The notes beneath the pieces were generated by a model. The model saw only the letters and a list, made by a program, of their open reading frames with translations. It had not been told where the DNA came from and did no database searches. From assembly GCF_014358015.1 (NCBI RefSeq), contig NZ_JACONV010000001.1:558001-622000 (forward strand): a stretch of 64,000 bases of DNA, written 5' to 3'. The first letter of the stretch is position 1. Each line of letters opens with the position of its first letter. The translations under genes were made by a program, and so were the position numbers. Positions 19,163 to 27,838 of the stretch are shown here, one piece after another. Origin of the DNA: Pseudomonas triticifolii. GTDB lineage: Bacteria > Pseudomonadota > Gammaproteobacteria > Pseudomonadales > Pseudomonadaceae.

Positions 19163-19540
19163 TCAGGCGAGCAATTCCTGGATCTGCGATTGCAGAGTTT
19201 CCATGGTGAAAGGCTTGGCCAGAATCGGTGCTTTGGCAGCGATCGGGCTGCCCGATTCGATGATCTCTGCGGGATAACCGCTGATAAAAATCACTTTCAG
19301 CTCTGGTCGCAGCATGACTGCAGGCTCGGCAATCTGCACACCCGAAATCCCCCCAGGCAGGCGATAGTCGGTGATCATCAGATCAAGATGCGGCTTGGTC
19401 GCAAGGATTTCGAAGGCCTGCTCACCGTTTTCTGCCTGCAGGACGCGATAGCCCACACCCGACAGATAATCGGCCAGCAGCATCAGAATCAGGGGTTCGT
19501 CTTCGACGATAAGTACAACGTTTTCTGCGTCAGCGCTCAT
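19163..19540 (-). CDS. Stand-alone response regulator receiver
   Basis: A 125-residue receiver without an output domain. Acidic pocket in VLIVEDEP, acceptor Asp in LMITDYRLPGG (about residue 56), switch Ser in VIFISGYP, and Lys in LAKPF. The ATG at 19540 (MSADAENV) is preferred to an upstream in-frame start because it begins just before the first strand and GGCAG precedes it. This SGYP...KPF pattern matches the receivers that close PAS/HDFNN-type kinases, so its likely donor is the kinase at 17056 or one of its neighbours. It is convergent with that kinase. Confidence 0.9.
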   Translation of the reverse strand: MSADAENVVLIVEDEPLILMLLADYLSGVGYRVLQAENGEQAFEILATKPHLDLMITDYRLPGGISGVQIAEPAVMLRPELKVIFISGYPAEIIESGSPIAAKAPILAKPFTMETLQSQIQELLA

Positions 19541-19654
19541 TGAACTGCCTTTGATCTTATAGATAGCTGCCAATACGACCACAGCACATAGCGGAGGTTG
19601 CGACAGAAATACGATAATTCCGTAATGCCATCAGCTTTTGCATCGTGCCTCTGA

Positions 19655-20836
19655 TCACTGTGGCAGACAGACTCGAAAGACGGACCCGACGCCCTCTTCA
19701 CTTTCCACTTCGATCCTGCCGCCATGAGCCATGACGATCTGCTCGGAGATGAACAACCCCAGGCCAAGTCCGGCAACCGCATGGCTGGCCGAGACGCGCT
19801 CGAACTGCTGAAAGATGCGCTTCTGGTTTTCGGCGGTGATACCGATACCCTGATCCCGAACCTCTACGTTCGCCTGGCCACCTTCACAGTACACACGCAC
19901 TTCGATGGGCTTGCGAGCACCGTAGCGCAGTGCGTTCGTCAGCAGGTTGGCCACGACCTGTTCGATCCTGAATTCATCCCATACTCCGATGACAGGCTGG
20001 TCGGCAACCAATGTGATGCTGGAGTTGGCAGCGGCTATCTGGGCCGAGAAATTTTCCAGCAACTGGGTCACCAACTCGCACAGGTCAAAAGGACTGGGGC
20101 GAATAGACAGCTTGCCCGTACGGATACGCGACACATCCAGCATATCTTCGATGAGCCGGATCAGGCTTTGAATCTGACGCTCGTCGCGGTCGACCATCGC
20201 GCGCAGTTTGTCGAGTGTGAACGCTGCCGTGTTGCCTTTGGCCAGGTGCAATCTACGCAACTGGGTTTCCAGAATCAGGCCGTTGAGCGGCGTACGCACC
20301 TCATGAGAAACGATCGACATGAAGTCGTCACGCATGCGTATCGCGTGCTCAAGCTCGCCTTGGGTGGACTGCAGGCGCTTGAGCAGCATCTCTTGCTCGT
20401 GACGACTGCGCTCAAGCTCCTCAACCTGCATCTTCATGGCCTTGCGCTGGCGGAACAGATCAACGAACACATTGACCTTGCTCTTGACCGCATGGATATC
20501 CAGCGGCTTGTGCAGAAAGTCCACTGCACCGCTTTCGTAGCCCTTGAACGCATAATTGAGTTCGCGGCCTGCTGCGCTGACAAACACGATGGGGATGTTC
20601 TTGGTCTTTTCGGTGCTGCGCATCAGCTCTGCCAGCTCGAAGCCGTTCATGCCGGGCATCTGCACGTCGAGAATGGCCAGCGCAAATTCATGCTGCAACA
20701 AAAGCGACAACGCCTCGTCAGCCGAAAGCGCCTTGAACACCGAGCGGTCCTCGCGCTTGATCAGCGCCTCGAGAGCCAGCAGGTTTTCCGGCAGATCGTC
20801 GACGATCAGCAGTTTTGCCTGGATTTCATTTAGCAT
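19655..20836 (-). CDS. REC-HisKA-HATPase signalling kinase
   Basis: A 393-residue soluble protein with an N-terminal receiver (Asp in LAILDVQMPGMNG near 55, Lys in LHKPLD), a short coiled linker, HisKA with IVSHEVRTPLN (His near 175) and a HATPase domain with NLLTNALRYG, DQGIG and GLGLGLFI. It begins inside the last bases of cheB (overlap 20830-20836), so cheR, cheB and this gene form one translationally coupled unit. The receiver-first order means it can be switched by another kinase, probably the 1168-residue hybrid just upstream. Confidence 0.92.
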   Translation of the reverse strand: MLNEIQAKLLIVDDLPENLLALEALIKREDRSVFKALSADEALSLLLQHEFALAILDVQMPGMNGFELAELMRSTEKTKNIPIVFVSAAGRELNYAFKGYESGAVDFLHKPLDIHAVKSKVNVFVDLFRQRKAMKMQVEELERSRHEQEMLLKRLQSTQGELEHAIRMRDDFMSIVSHEVRTPLNGLILETQLRRLHLAKGNTAAFTLDKLRAMVDRDERQIQSLIRLIEDMLDVSRIRTGKLSIRPSPFDLCELVTQLLENFSAQIAAANSSITLVADQPVIGVWDEFRIEQVVANLLTNALRYGARKPIEVRVYCEGGQANVEVRDQGIGITAENQKRIFQQFERVSASHAVAGLGLGLFISEQIVMAHGGRIEVESEEGVGSVFRVCLPQ

Positions 20837-21444
20837 GCGATTCGTTCCAGCTCCACCAGCAATTGGCCAATTTCGTTCAAAGACAGAAGGTAATCCGGCG
20901 AATGCAACGCCAGGCCAGCCTCGGGCATGGTACGCGCCTGGGCCTGCTGCGGATCCTGAATTACCGTTAAACCGCCATACTTTTTGATCTGCAGCAAACC
21001 TTGCGCCCCGTCATTATTGGCACCGGTCAAGAGTACGCCCGCGAGGCGCTCACCATAGGCGTCAGAAGCCGAGTCGAACAAAATGTCGATGCTGGGCCTT
21101 GAGTAAAACACCCGGTCTTCCTGGCTCAACGACAGCGTGCGGTCAGTCTCGACAGACAGGTGATAACCCGACGACGCAAAATACAGCGTTCCGGGTTTGA
21201 CGCTTTCCTTGTCGTCAGCCTCTTTGACCGGAATCGCCAGGCGACTCTGGAATACCTGCGCCAGCTGACTGTTCCGATCATCTGGCAAATGCAGCACCAC
21301 CAGAATCGGCAGACAGAATCCAGGCCGCAACCCACCGAAAATCTTCAGCAACGCTTCAACCCCGCCAGCAGACGCACCGACCACAATCGCATCCACGACC
21401 GGCAAAACATCTCGGGTCGTCGTGCCAACGAATGTCGTCATCAT
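20830..21444 (-). CDS. CheB-type protein-glutamate methylesterase, no receiver
   Basis: A 204-residue methylesterase domain on its own, without the N-terminal receiver of chemotaxis CheB. The catalytic residues can be placed: Ser in VGASAGG (near 25), His in VVLHLP (near 50), Asp in TGANNDGA (near 139). It hydrolyses methyl-glutamate or deamidates glutamine on signalling proteins. There is no chemoreceptor, CheA, CheW or CheY gene in the window, so the target is not the ordinary chemotaxis apparatus encoded next to it. Its start overlaps the cheR stop by four bases. Confidence 0.93.
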   Translation of the reverse strand: MMTTFVGTTTRDVLPVVDAIVVGASAGGVEALLKIFGGLRPGFCLPILVVLHLPDDRNSQLAQVFQSRLAIPVKEADDKESVKPGTLYFASSGYHLSVETDRTLSLSQEDRVFYSRPSIDILFDSASDAYGERLAGVLLTGANNDGAQGLLQIKKYGGLTVIQDPQQAQARTMPEAGLALHSPDYLLSLNEIGQLLVELERIAC

Positions 21445-22262
21445 GACTTACGGTAGATCCGCTCAGGCTTGACGAGGGTCTCGAATTCGCTTCTGTAAGC
21501 AGAAAAATCCAGCGTTTCCTTGCTGCCCAACGCCAGAAATCCACGATGACAGAGCGATTCATGAAACAACCCGAAAGCGCGATCCTGTAGTTTTTTATTG
21601 AAGTAAATCAATACGTTACGACAGGAAATCAACTGAGTTTCGGAGAATACACTATCCGTGGCCAGACTGTGATCGGCAAAGGTCACGTTTTCACGCAGCG
21701 TCTTGTCGAAGATCGCGTAATCGTAGGCGGAGGTGTAGTACTCGGTAAAATCACGCAGCCCGCCGGACTTGCGATAGTTCTCGGTGTAAGCGCGCAGGTT
21801 CTCCATCGAGAAGATGCCCTGCTTGGCTTTCTCCAGGGAGCTGGGGTTGATGTCCGTGGCATAGATGATCGTGCGCTCCAGCAACCCCTCCTCACGCAGC
21901 AAAATGGCCATGGAGTACACCTCCTCGCCCGTGCTGCATCCCGCAATCCATACTTTGATGGAAGGATAGGTGCGCAATAACGGCACCACCTCCTGACGAA
22001 TCGCCAGGAAGTGCGACGGATCGCGAAACATCTCGCTGACCGGAATAGTGAGTATTTGCAGCAACTGCATGAAAGCGGCCGGGTCGTGCAGCACACGCTC
22101 TTGAAGCGCAGAAATCGTACTGCAATCGAACTGACGCAGGGCATGGGTCACGCGGCGCTTGACCGAAGCGCCGGAGTAATCCCGAAAGTCGTAGCTGTAC
22201 TTGAGGTAGATAGCCTCGATAAGCAGCCTCAACTCGATCTCGGCGTTACGATCAAGGTGCAT
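21441..22262 (-). CDS. CheR-type protein-glutamate methyltransferase
   Basis: A 273-residue AdoMet-dependent methyltransferase. It has the helical N-terminal domain (VKRRVTHALRQF), EMFRDPSHF in place of the usual T-x-F-F-R, the AdoMet loop AGCSTGEEVYSMA (about 109-121), YATDINPSSLEKA, and ISCRNVLIYF near 225. It is paired with the CheB-type gene that overlaps it and follows the giant hybrid kinase on the same strand (49 bases after its stop). Such CheR-CheB-kinase sets control non-flagellar outputs in other bacteria. The substrate here is unknown. Confidence 0.93.
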   Translation of the reverse strand: MHLDRNAEIELRLLIEAIYLKYSYDFRDYSGASVKRRVTHALRQFDCSTISALQERVLHDPAAFMQLLQILTIPVSEMFRDPSHFLAIRQEVVPLLRTYPSIKVWIAGCSTGEEVYSMAILLREEGLLERTIIYATDINPSSLEKAKQGIFSMENLRAYTENYRKSGGLRDFTEYYTSAYDYAIFDKTLRENVTFADHSLATDSVFSETQLISCRNVLIYFNKKLQDRAFGLFHESLCHRGFLALGSKETLDFSAYRSEFETLVKPERIYRKS

Positions 22263-22311
22263 GGATGGACCTGAATGGGTTGTCGAAGACGCTGGGTTTG
22301 GCCATCTTCAT

Positions 22312-25300
22312 TCAGATACGTTCCATTTTAGGTAGCCACACACGAATCAACGAGAACAAGCGGTCCAGATCGATAGGCTTGGCCAGGTAGTCGTTGGAGC
22401 CTGCCTGCAGGCAACGCTCCTGGTCATCTTTCATGGCCTTGGCCGTGACAGCAATGATCGGCAGCTTGCGCCAGCGAGGGTCCTTGCGGATCTCGATGGT
22501 CGCTTCATAGCCATCCATCTCCGGCATCATCACGTCCATCAACACCAGGTCAATGTCTTCAACTTCATTGAGTTTCGCGATCGCCTCAAAACCGTTGCGC
22601 GCGATTTCGACCACAGCACCTTTATGCTCCAGCGCACTGGTGAGGGCAAAGATATTACGCACATCGTCATCGACCACCAGAATCTTGCGCGCCTCGAACA
22701 CCTTGTCGCGGCTACGGGCGGTCTTGAGCATCTTCTGGCGCTCATTGGAGAGCTGGGATTCGACCTTGTGCAGGAACAGCGTCACTTCATCAAGCAGACG
22801 CTCCGGCGAACGCGCGCCCTTGATGATGATTGAGCGTGAATACTTCATCAGCTCGGTTTCTTCATCGCGGGTCATGTTGCGACCGGTGTAAACAATGACC
22901 GGCGGGAACGAACAGATTTCCTCGGTGGCCATGCGCTTGAGCAGTTCGCCACCCAGCATATCCGGCAGCTTGAGGTCGATGATCATGCAGTCATAGATAG
23001 TGTCGCGCAGCAGATCCAGCGCCTCCTGCGCAAAGCCCACTGCGGTGATCTCGATGTCATCATCACCGATCAGGCGCGCAATGCTGTCGCGCTGCAAGGC
23101 GTCGTCTTCCACCAGCAGGATGCGCTTGACCTTCTGGGTCAGCTTGGCTTCCAGCTTGGCGAACACGTCTTTGAGTTCTTCACGTGTCGTGGGCTTGACG
23201 GCATAGCCGATCGCGCCCATGTGCAACGCGGCTTCCTGACGATCTTCGACGGAAATCACATGCACGGGAATGTGCCGGGTGGGCGCCAGTTCCTTGAGGC
23301 GTTGCAGCACCGTCAGACCCGAGTGGTCCGGCAGACGCATGTCCAGAAGGATCGCATCCGGGGTAAAGCGTGCAGCCAGATTGAAACCATCGTCGGCCGC
23401 GTGGGCCACCAGACAGTAATAGCCCAGCTCGTGCGCCAGATCGAACAGGATCTGCGCGAAACGGACCTCATCCTCAATGACCAGAATGCAGCGTTTGTCG
23501 AACGGCGCTTTTTCACGATCATCGTCGAACACCGGGATCGTCTCATCGCGCTCGGCCGTTGGCTCGATCACAGGCCGGGCAATGACCGGCAGCGCAGGCA
23601 CCGGTGACGATACCACCGGCGCAGTGCTTGCAATCTGATAGTCGACTGCCTGCTCGATGTACTGCTCCGGCAATACCAGAGTAAAAATGCTGCCCTGCCC
23701 CGGCGCACTGGTGACGCTGATCGAGCCACCCAGCAGCGCGGCAAGGTCACGGGAAATCGACAGGCCCAGCCCGGTGCCGCCGTAGCGGCGGTTGGTGGTG
23801 CCGTCGGCCTGACGGAACGCCTCGAAAATGCTCTGTTGATGTTCCTCGGCAATCCCGATGCCTGAATCACGCACCGTAAACGCAATCCCGGCGCCCGGCT
23901 GACGCGAAACGATCATGCTGACCGCCCCTGCCTCGGTGAACTTGATGGCGTTGGACAGCAGGTTCTTGAGAATCTGCTCCAGTCGCTGGCGGTCCGTGAA
24001 CAGCATCGTCGGCGCACCGGCCTGCATTTCGACCGTGAACTCAAGACGCTTCTCGGTGGCCAACGGCTGGAACATGTTCCGCAAGCCATCCACCAGGCGC
24101 GACACACTGCTGTTTTCCGGGCGTACTTCCAGCTTGCCGGCTTCAACCTTGGAGATGTCCAGAATGTCGTTGATCAGGTTCAACAGGTCATTGCCGGCCG
24201 AGTAGATCGACTCGGCAAACTTGACCTGTTCGGCGGTCAGGTTCTCGGTCGGGTTTTCGGCCAGCAGTTTGGCCAGAATCAACGAGCTGTTGAGCGGCGT
24301 ACGCAGCTCATGGGACATATTGGCCAGAAACTCTGACTTGTACTTGCTGGAGCGTTGCAGTTCGTCAGCCCGCGCCTGCAATTCGACCTGCGCCCGATTC
24401 AGCTCTTCGTTGTTGCGATCCAGCGCGTCACGCTGGTCTTCCAGCGCCTGACTCTGCTCAGACAACTGTTCGTTGGTCTGCTCCAGTTCAGCCTGCTGAG
24501 TTTCCAGGTGCGCCTGGGACTCCTTGAGAATCCGCGACTGCTCTTCAAGCTCTTCGTTGGCCGTGCGCAGCTCTTCTTGCTGCACCTGCAACTCTTCATT
24601 GAGCTGTTGGGTTTCGGCCAGCACTTCCTGCAGACGTTGACGATAGCGCGCGGCCTCGATAGAGGTGCCAACGTTGTCGGAAATCAATTCGAGGAATTCA
24701 ACGTCCTGCTCGGTCAGTGCGTGCAGAAAACCCAGTTCGATCACGCCGTTGACCTGATCGTCGTTGCTGGTCGGCACAACGATCACGCTGCGTGGCGAAC
24801 CGTCGCCAAGACCTGAGCTGACCTTGAAATAGTCGACAGGCACATCGTTCAGGCTGATCACACGGTCCTGTCGCGCAGCCTGCCCGACAATGCCTTCGTC
24901 GCTGTGAATGGTCTGCCCACGCTCTTCCTGCTCGCGGGAAAAACCGTAGGAAGCCACACGGGTCAGGCCGCCATGCTCCTGACGCACGTAAACCGCTGCC
25001 ACCGACGCCCCCAGATAACGGGCAAGGAACTGCAGAATATTGCGCCCCAGCATGTTCAGGGTCAGTTGCCCGAGAACCTGCTCGGCCAATTCGCTCTGAC
25101 CGTTGCGCAGCCAAGCGACTTTCTGAAGGCGCTCGGCGTTGATTTCCTGCTGTCGGAGGTTTTCGCTGTAGGCGTCAGACAGCGCCATCAGATCGCGACG
25201 ACCGATCCAGGCCAGAATGCCACTCACAACAATCACGAAAATCAGGTAAAGGGTGACGGACAGGACGGTGCTGCGCGTGACCTCGGCATTGCGCGTCAGG

Positions 25301-25818
25301 CGCAACTGCTGTTCCATCTCGACAGCCTGATCGTATTCGGTACGAATCTGGTCGGTGATGCGCTTGCCTTGCCCGGCCAGCACGGGTGTCTGAAAGTCGC
25401 CATTCGTTCGGCGCAGCGTAATCATTTCCTGGGCAAAGGTATTCCACTCTTCCTGCAGGGTCAGCAACCGTCTGAATCGATCCAGTTGGGTCGGATTGTC
25501 ATCCACCAGCACCTTGAGCCCTTGCAGCTCTGCCGTAAGCAGAGGCTTGGCGACTTCATAAGGGTCAAGAAAATGCTGATCGCCGGTCAACAGAAAACCA
25601 CGCATGCCGGTTTCCATGTCGATGGAAAGCTTCATAGAGCGATTGGTGTTGTTGATGACCCGATCGGTGTGTTCAACCCATTGAATGGCCGACAACAGAT
25701 AGCTGATCAACAGAATGAAGAAAACCGCACTTAATACGCCGACTCCCAGAGGCAGACCGACGTTACGCCCCAGCAGTTTGCGAAAGCGCTGTTCATCGAC
25801 GACAGACGTCCGATTCAT
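22312..25818 (-). CDS. 1168-residue hybrid sensor kinase with three receivers
   Basis: An inner-membrane sensor kinase. Order by rough residue: membrane helix (18-42), CHASE3 periplasmic sensor (45-180, with METGMRGFLLTGD), second helix (182-205), GAF domain (236-380), a long Glu/Gln-rich coiled coil (393-490), HisKA with MSHELRTPLN (His near 500), HATPase with GGTGLGLSI (585-722), then receivers at about 772-892 (Asp in ILLDMRLPDH), 896-1012 (Asp in MIIDLKLPDM) and 1042-1162 (Asp in VLMDVMMPEMDG). All three receivers keep the acceptor aspartate. It heads the cheR-cheB-kinase run. The coiled coil resembles a chemoreceptor signalling helix, a possible target for CheR/CheB. Confidence 0.95.
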   Translation of the reverse strand: MNRTSVVDEQRFRKLLGRNVGLPLGVGVLSAVFFILLISYLLSAIQWVEHTDRVINNTNRSMKLSIDMETGMRGFLLTGDQHFLDPYEVAKPLLTAELQGLKVLVDDNPTQLDRFRRLLTLQEEWNTFAQEMITLRRTNGDFQTPVLAGQGKRITDQIRTEYDQAVEMEQQLRLTRNAEVTRSTVLSVTLYLIFVIVVSGILAWIGRRDLMALSDAYSENLRQQEINAERLQKVAWLRNGQSELAEQVLGQLTLNMLGRNILQFLARYLGASVAAVYVRQEHGGLTRVASYGFSREQEERGQTIHSDEGIVGQAARQDRVISLNDVPVDYFKVSSGLGDGSPRSVIVVPTSNDDQVNGVIELGFLHALTEQDVEFLELISDNVGTSIEAARYRQRLQEVLAETQQLNEELQVQQEELRTANEELEEQSRILKESQAHLETQQAELEQTNEQLSEQSQALEDQRDALDRNNEELNRAQVELQARADELQRSSKYKSEFLANMSHELRTPLNSSLILAKLLAENPTENLTAEQVKFAESIYSAGNDLLNLINDILDISKVEAGKLEVRPENSSVSRLVDGLRNMFQPLATEKRLEFTVEMQAGAPTMLFTDRQRLEQILKNLLSNAIKFTEAGAVSMIVSRQPGAGIAFTVRDSGIGIAEEHQQSIFEAFRQADGTTNRRYGGTGLGLSISRDLAALLGGSISVTSAPGQGSIFTLVLPEQYIEQAVDYQIASTAPVVSSPVPALPVIARPVIEPTAERDETIPVFDDDREKAPFDKRCILVIEDEVRFAQILFDLAHELGYYCLVAHAADDGFNLAARFTPDAILLDMRLPDHSGLTVLQRLKELAPTRHIPVHVISVEDRQEAALHMGAIGYAVKPTTREELKDVFAKLEAKLTQKVKRILLVEDDALQRDSIARLIGDDDIEITAVGFAQEALDLLRDTIYDCMIIDLKLPDMLGGELLKRMATEEICSFPPVIVYTGRNMTRDEETELMKYSRSIIIKGARSPERLLDEVTLFLHKVESQLSNERQKMLKTARSRDKVFEARKILVVDDDVRNIFALTSALEHKGAVVEIARNGFEAIAKLNEVEDIDLVLMDVMMPEMDGYEATIEIRKDPRWRKLPIIAVTAKAMKDDQERCLQAGSNDYLAKPIDLDRLFSLIRVWLPKMERI

Positions 25819-26002
25819 GAATAATCCCTGACGATTGGATCAAAACCGTAGAGTTTGCCGTAAAGCGGTAAAAAAGACTCTCATTTCTCACATATAGGAT
25901 TGAAATTTCACACATAAATCGGCGATAAGCTCCGATATATCTGCCAGCATGGCCCTTCGCCCAAGGCTTGCTATGCTAATCGGCGAAGAACGGCGATAGA
26001 TT

Positions 26003-26030
26003 GAACTTCCGAGTGGATTTTATTTACTGA
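26003..26030 (+). promoter_or_regulatory. Candidate AlgU (sigma-E type) promoter
   Basis: GAACTT at 26003-26008 and ACTGA at 26026-26030 are 17 bases apart. This fits the AlgU consensus GAACTT-N16/17-TCTGA with one mismatch. It lies about 120 bases before the response-regulator start in a 330-base gap (25819-26148) with no other gene. AlgU governs envelope and osmotic stress in pseudomonads. Confidence 0.4.
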
Positions 26031-26148
26031 TACAGGGACTGTAGCAAAAGCGGTCATCACGACGTCCCGAACCTCGCGGTGACCGGTCAGGCGCGACGGA
26101 TCTGCGCCGTTTGTACCAACATTATTTTCAGGCTTTAAGGAGTCAACC

Positions 26149-26523
26149 ATGCCGGACGCAACCAGCACCATTCTTGTGGTCGAGGATGACGCCATCGTGC
26201 GCATGCTGATCGTCGACGTGCTCGAAGAGCTGGAATACAAGGTCCTCGAAGCCGAAGACGCGGAGAAGGCACTCGCCGTTCTGAAAACCGAGTACGACGC
26301 CGAACACCAGGTCAACCTGTTGATGACGGATCAGGGTCTGCCTGACATGAAGGGTTCCGAACTGGCAAAAATTGTGCGAGGACTTTACCCGCAAATCCCT
26401 GTGCTGTTCGCCAGCGGTTATTCGGAAAACATCGATGTGCCTCAAGGCATGCATTCGATTGGCAAGCCCTTCTCCATCGATGACCTGCGCGACAAAGTGA
26501 AGAGCATTCTTGACCCGCACTGA
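26149..26523 (+). CDS. Stand-alone response regulator receiver
   Basis: A 124-residue receiver: acidic pocket in ILVVEDDAIV, acceptor Asp in LLMTDQGLPDM (near 59), switch Ser in VLFASGYSE, Lys in IGKPF. TAAGGAGT lies eight bases before the ATG, a strong ribosome-binding site. There is no output domain, so it acts by protein contact or as a phosphate shuttle. It is divergent from the 1168-residue hybrid and is followed within 32 bases by a glycosyltransferase gene, which suggests that envelope or polysaccharide change is part of the response. Confidence 0.92.
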   Translation: MPDATSTILVVEDDAIVRMLIVDVLEELEYKVLEAEDAEKALAVLKTEYDAEHQVNLLMTDQGLPDMKGSELAKIVRGLYPQIPVLFASGYSENIDVPQGMHSIGKPFSIDDLRDKVKSILDPH

Positions 26524-26554
26524 TATCCCGACCGGCACTGACCACACACCACAC

Positions 26555-27832
26555 ATGACCCGGCTGCTGATTATCGGCTACGTCTGGCCAGAGCCTCGCT
26601 CTTCGGCAGCCAGCGGGCATGTGATGCAACTGATCCGTTGCTTTCTGGAGCATGGCTGGCAGATCACGTTCGCCAGTCCTGCGACCGAGGGCGAACACCG
26701 GGCCGACCTGATCGGGCTGGGCATCGATGAAGTCCGCATCGAGCTTAATAACAGCAGCTTCGACACCTTCGTGAGCGAGCTGCAGCCCGATGTCGTGCTG
26801 TTCGATCAGTTCATGATTGAGGAACAGTTCGGCTGGCGTGTCGAGCAGCACTGTCCCAACGCCCTGCGCATCCTGGAAACCTCGGACTTGCAGAGCCTGC
26901 GCCACGCGCGCCACCAACTGCTGAAGGAGCAGCTGGAGAATGAGGGCCAGTCTGGCGATCCGCACAGCATTCCTGAGCATTCAGCCGAAGTGCTGTTCAA
27001 TCGCATGGCGGCCAACGATCTTGCGCAGCGCGAGATTGCGTCGCTGTACCGATGCGACCTGAGCCTGATGACCTCCGACGTGGAGATCGAGTTGCTGACC
27101 GGCGTGTTCGGTCTGCCTTCATCGCTGCTGCATTGGTGCCCCCTGATGATGGACGCGCCCGTCGAACAGGCACCGCCGTTCGATGAACGCGCGCACTTCC
27201 TCAGCATCGGCAATTTTCGCCACGCGCCCAACTGGGACGCGGTGCTGTGGATGAAGACCACGCTCTGGCCACTGATTCGCCGAAAGCTGCCGGACGCCCA
27301 GTTGCATATCTACGGTGCCTACACGCCGCCCAAAGCCACCGCCTTGCACAACGCGGCGCAAGGGTTCCATGTCATGAACTGGGCCGAAGACGCCTTGCAG
27401 GTCATGTCCCAGGCTCGAGTCTGCCTTGCGCCCTTGCGGTTTGGCGCGGGCATCAAAGGCAAGCTCATTGACGCCATGCTGTGCGGCACGCCCTCGGTCA
27501 CTACGCCGGTGGGCGCCGAAGCGATGAGCGGCGCACTGCCGTGGCCAGGCCTGATCGCCCGTGACACCGCCGGGATCGCCGAGGCCGCAGTTCGTCTCTA
27601 TCGCGACCGGACGCTGTGGGCCGATGCGCAGAAGGCAGGCTGGGCGCTCTTGAACGACCGATACCTGCACCCGCAACACTGCGCCAGCCTGATGGAGCGC
27701 ATCGAAACGTTACGCCAGCATCTGAACAGCCATCGGCTGGCCAACTTCACCGGCGCCATGCTTCGACACCACCATCACAAGAGCACTAAATACATGGCGC
27801 AGTGGATCGAGGCGAAGAATCGCACGGTGTGA
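26555..27832 (+). CDS. Glycosyltransferase, GT4-like
   Basis: A 425-residue cytosolic sugar transferase. The N-terminal Rossmann lobe begins MTRLLIIGYVWPEPRSSAASGH; the C-terminal donor-binding lobe holds FLSIGNFRHAPNWDAV, LHIYGAY and the acidic-loop region LAPLRFGAGIKGKLIDAMLCGTP in pieces (near 300-322), all typical of GT4 enzymes of the sugar transferase group with PRK-like donors. The end carries a conserved basic tail with four histidines. The ATG at 26555 is favoured, although a TTG at 26510 would overlap the receiver gene. Acceptor and donor are unknown. The receiver gene upstream probably shares its promoter. Confidence 0.85.
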   Translation: MTRLLIIGYVWPEPRSSAASGHVMQLIRCFLEHGWQITFASPATEGEHRADLIGLGIDEVRIELNNSSFDTFVSELQPDVVLFDQFMIEEQFGWRVEQHCPNALRILETSDLQSLRHARHQLLKEQLENEGQSGDPHSIPEHSAEVLFNRMAANDLAQREIASLYRCDLSLMTSDVEIELLTGVFGLPSSLLHWCPLMMDAPVEQAPPFDERAHFLSIGNFRHAPNWDAVLWMKTTLWPLIRRKLPDAQLHIYGAYTPPKATALHNAAQGFHVMNWAEDALQVMSQARVCLAPLRFGAGIKGKLIDAMLCGTPSVTTPVGAEAMSGALPWPGLIARDTAGIAEAAVRLYRDRTLWADAQKAGWALLNDRYLHPQHCASLMERIETLRQHLNSHRLANFTGAMLRHHHHKSTKYMAQWIEAKNRTV

Positions 27833-27838
27833 TCGGTG

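Noticed and set aside
19724-20833. 369-residue plus-strand frame opposite the REC-HisKA kinase
   Set aside because: Shadow of a well-supported kinase gene.
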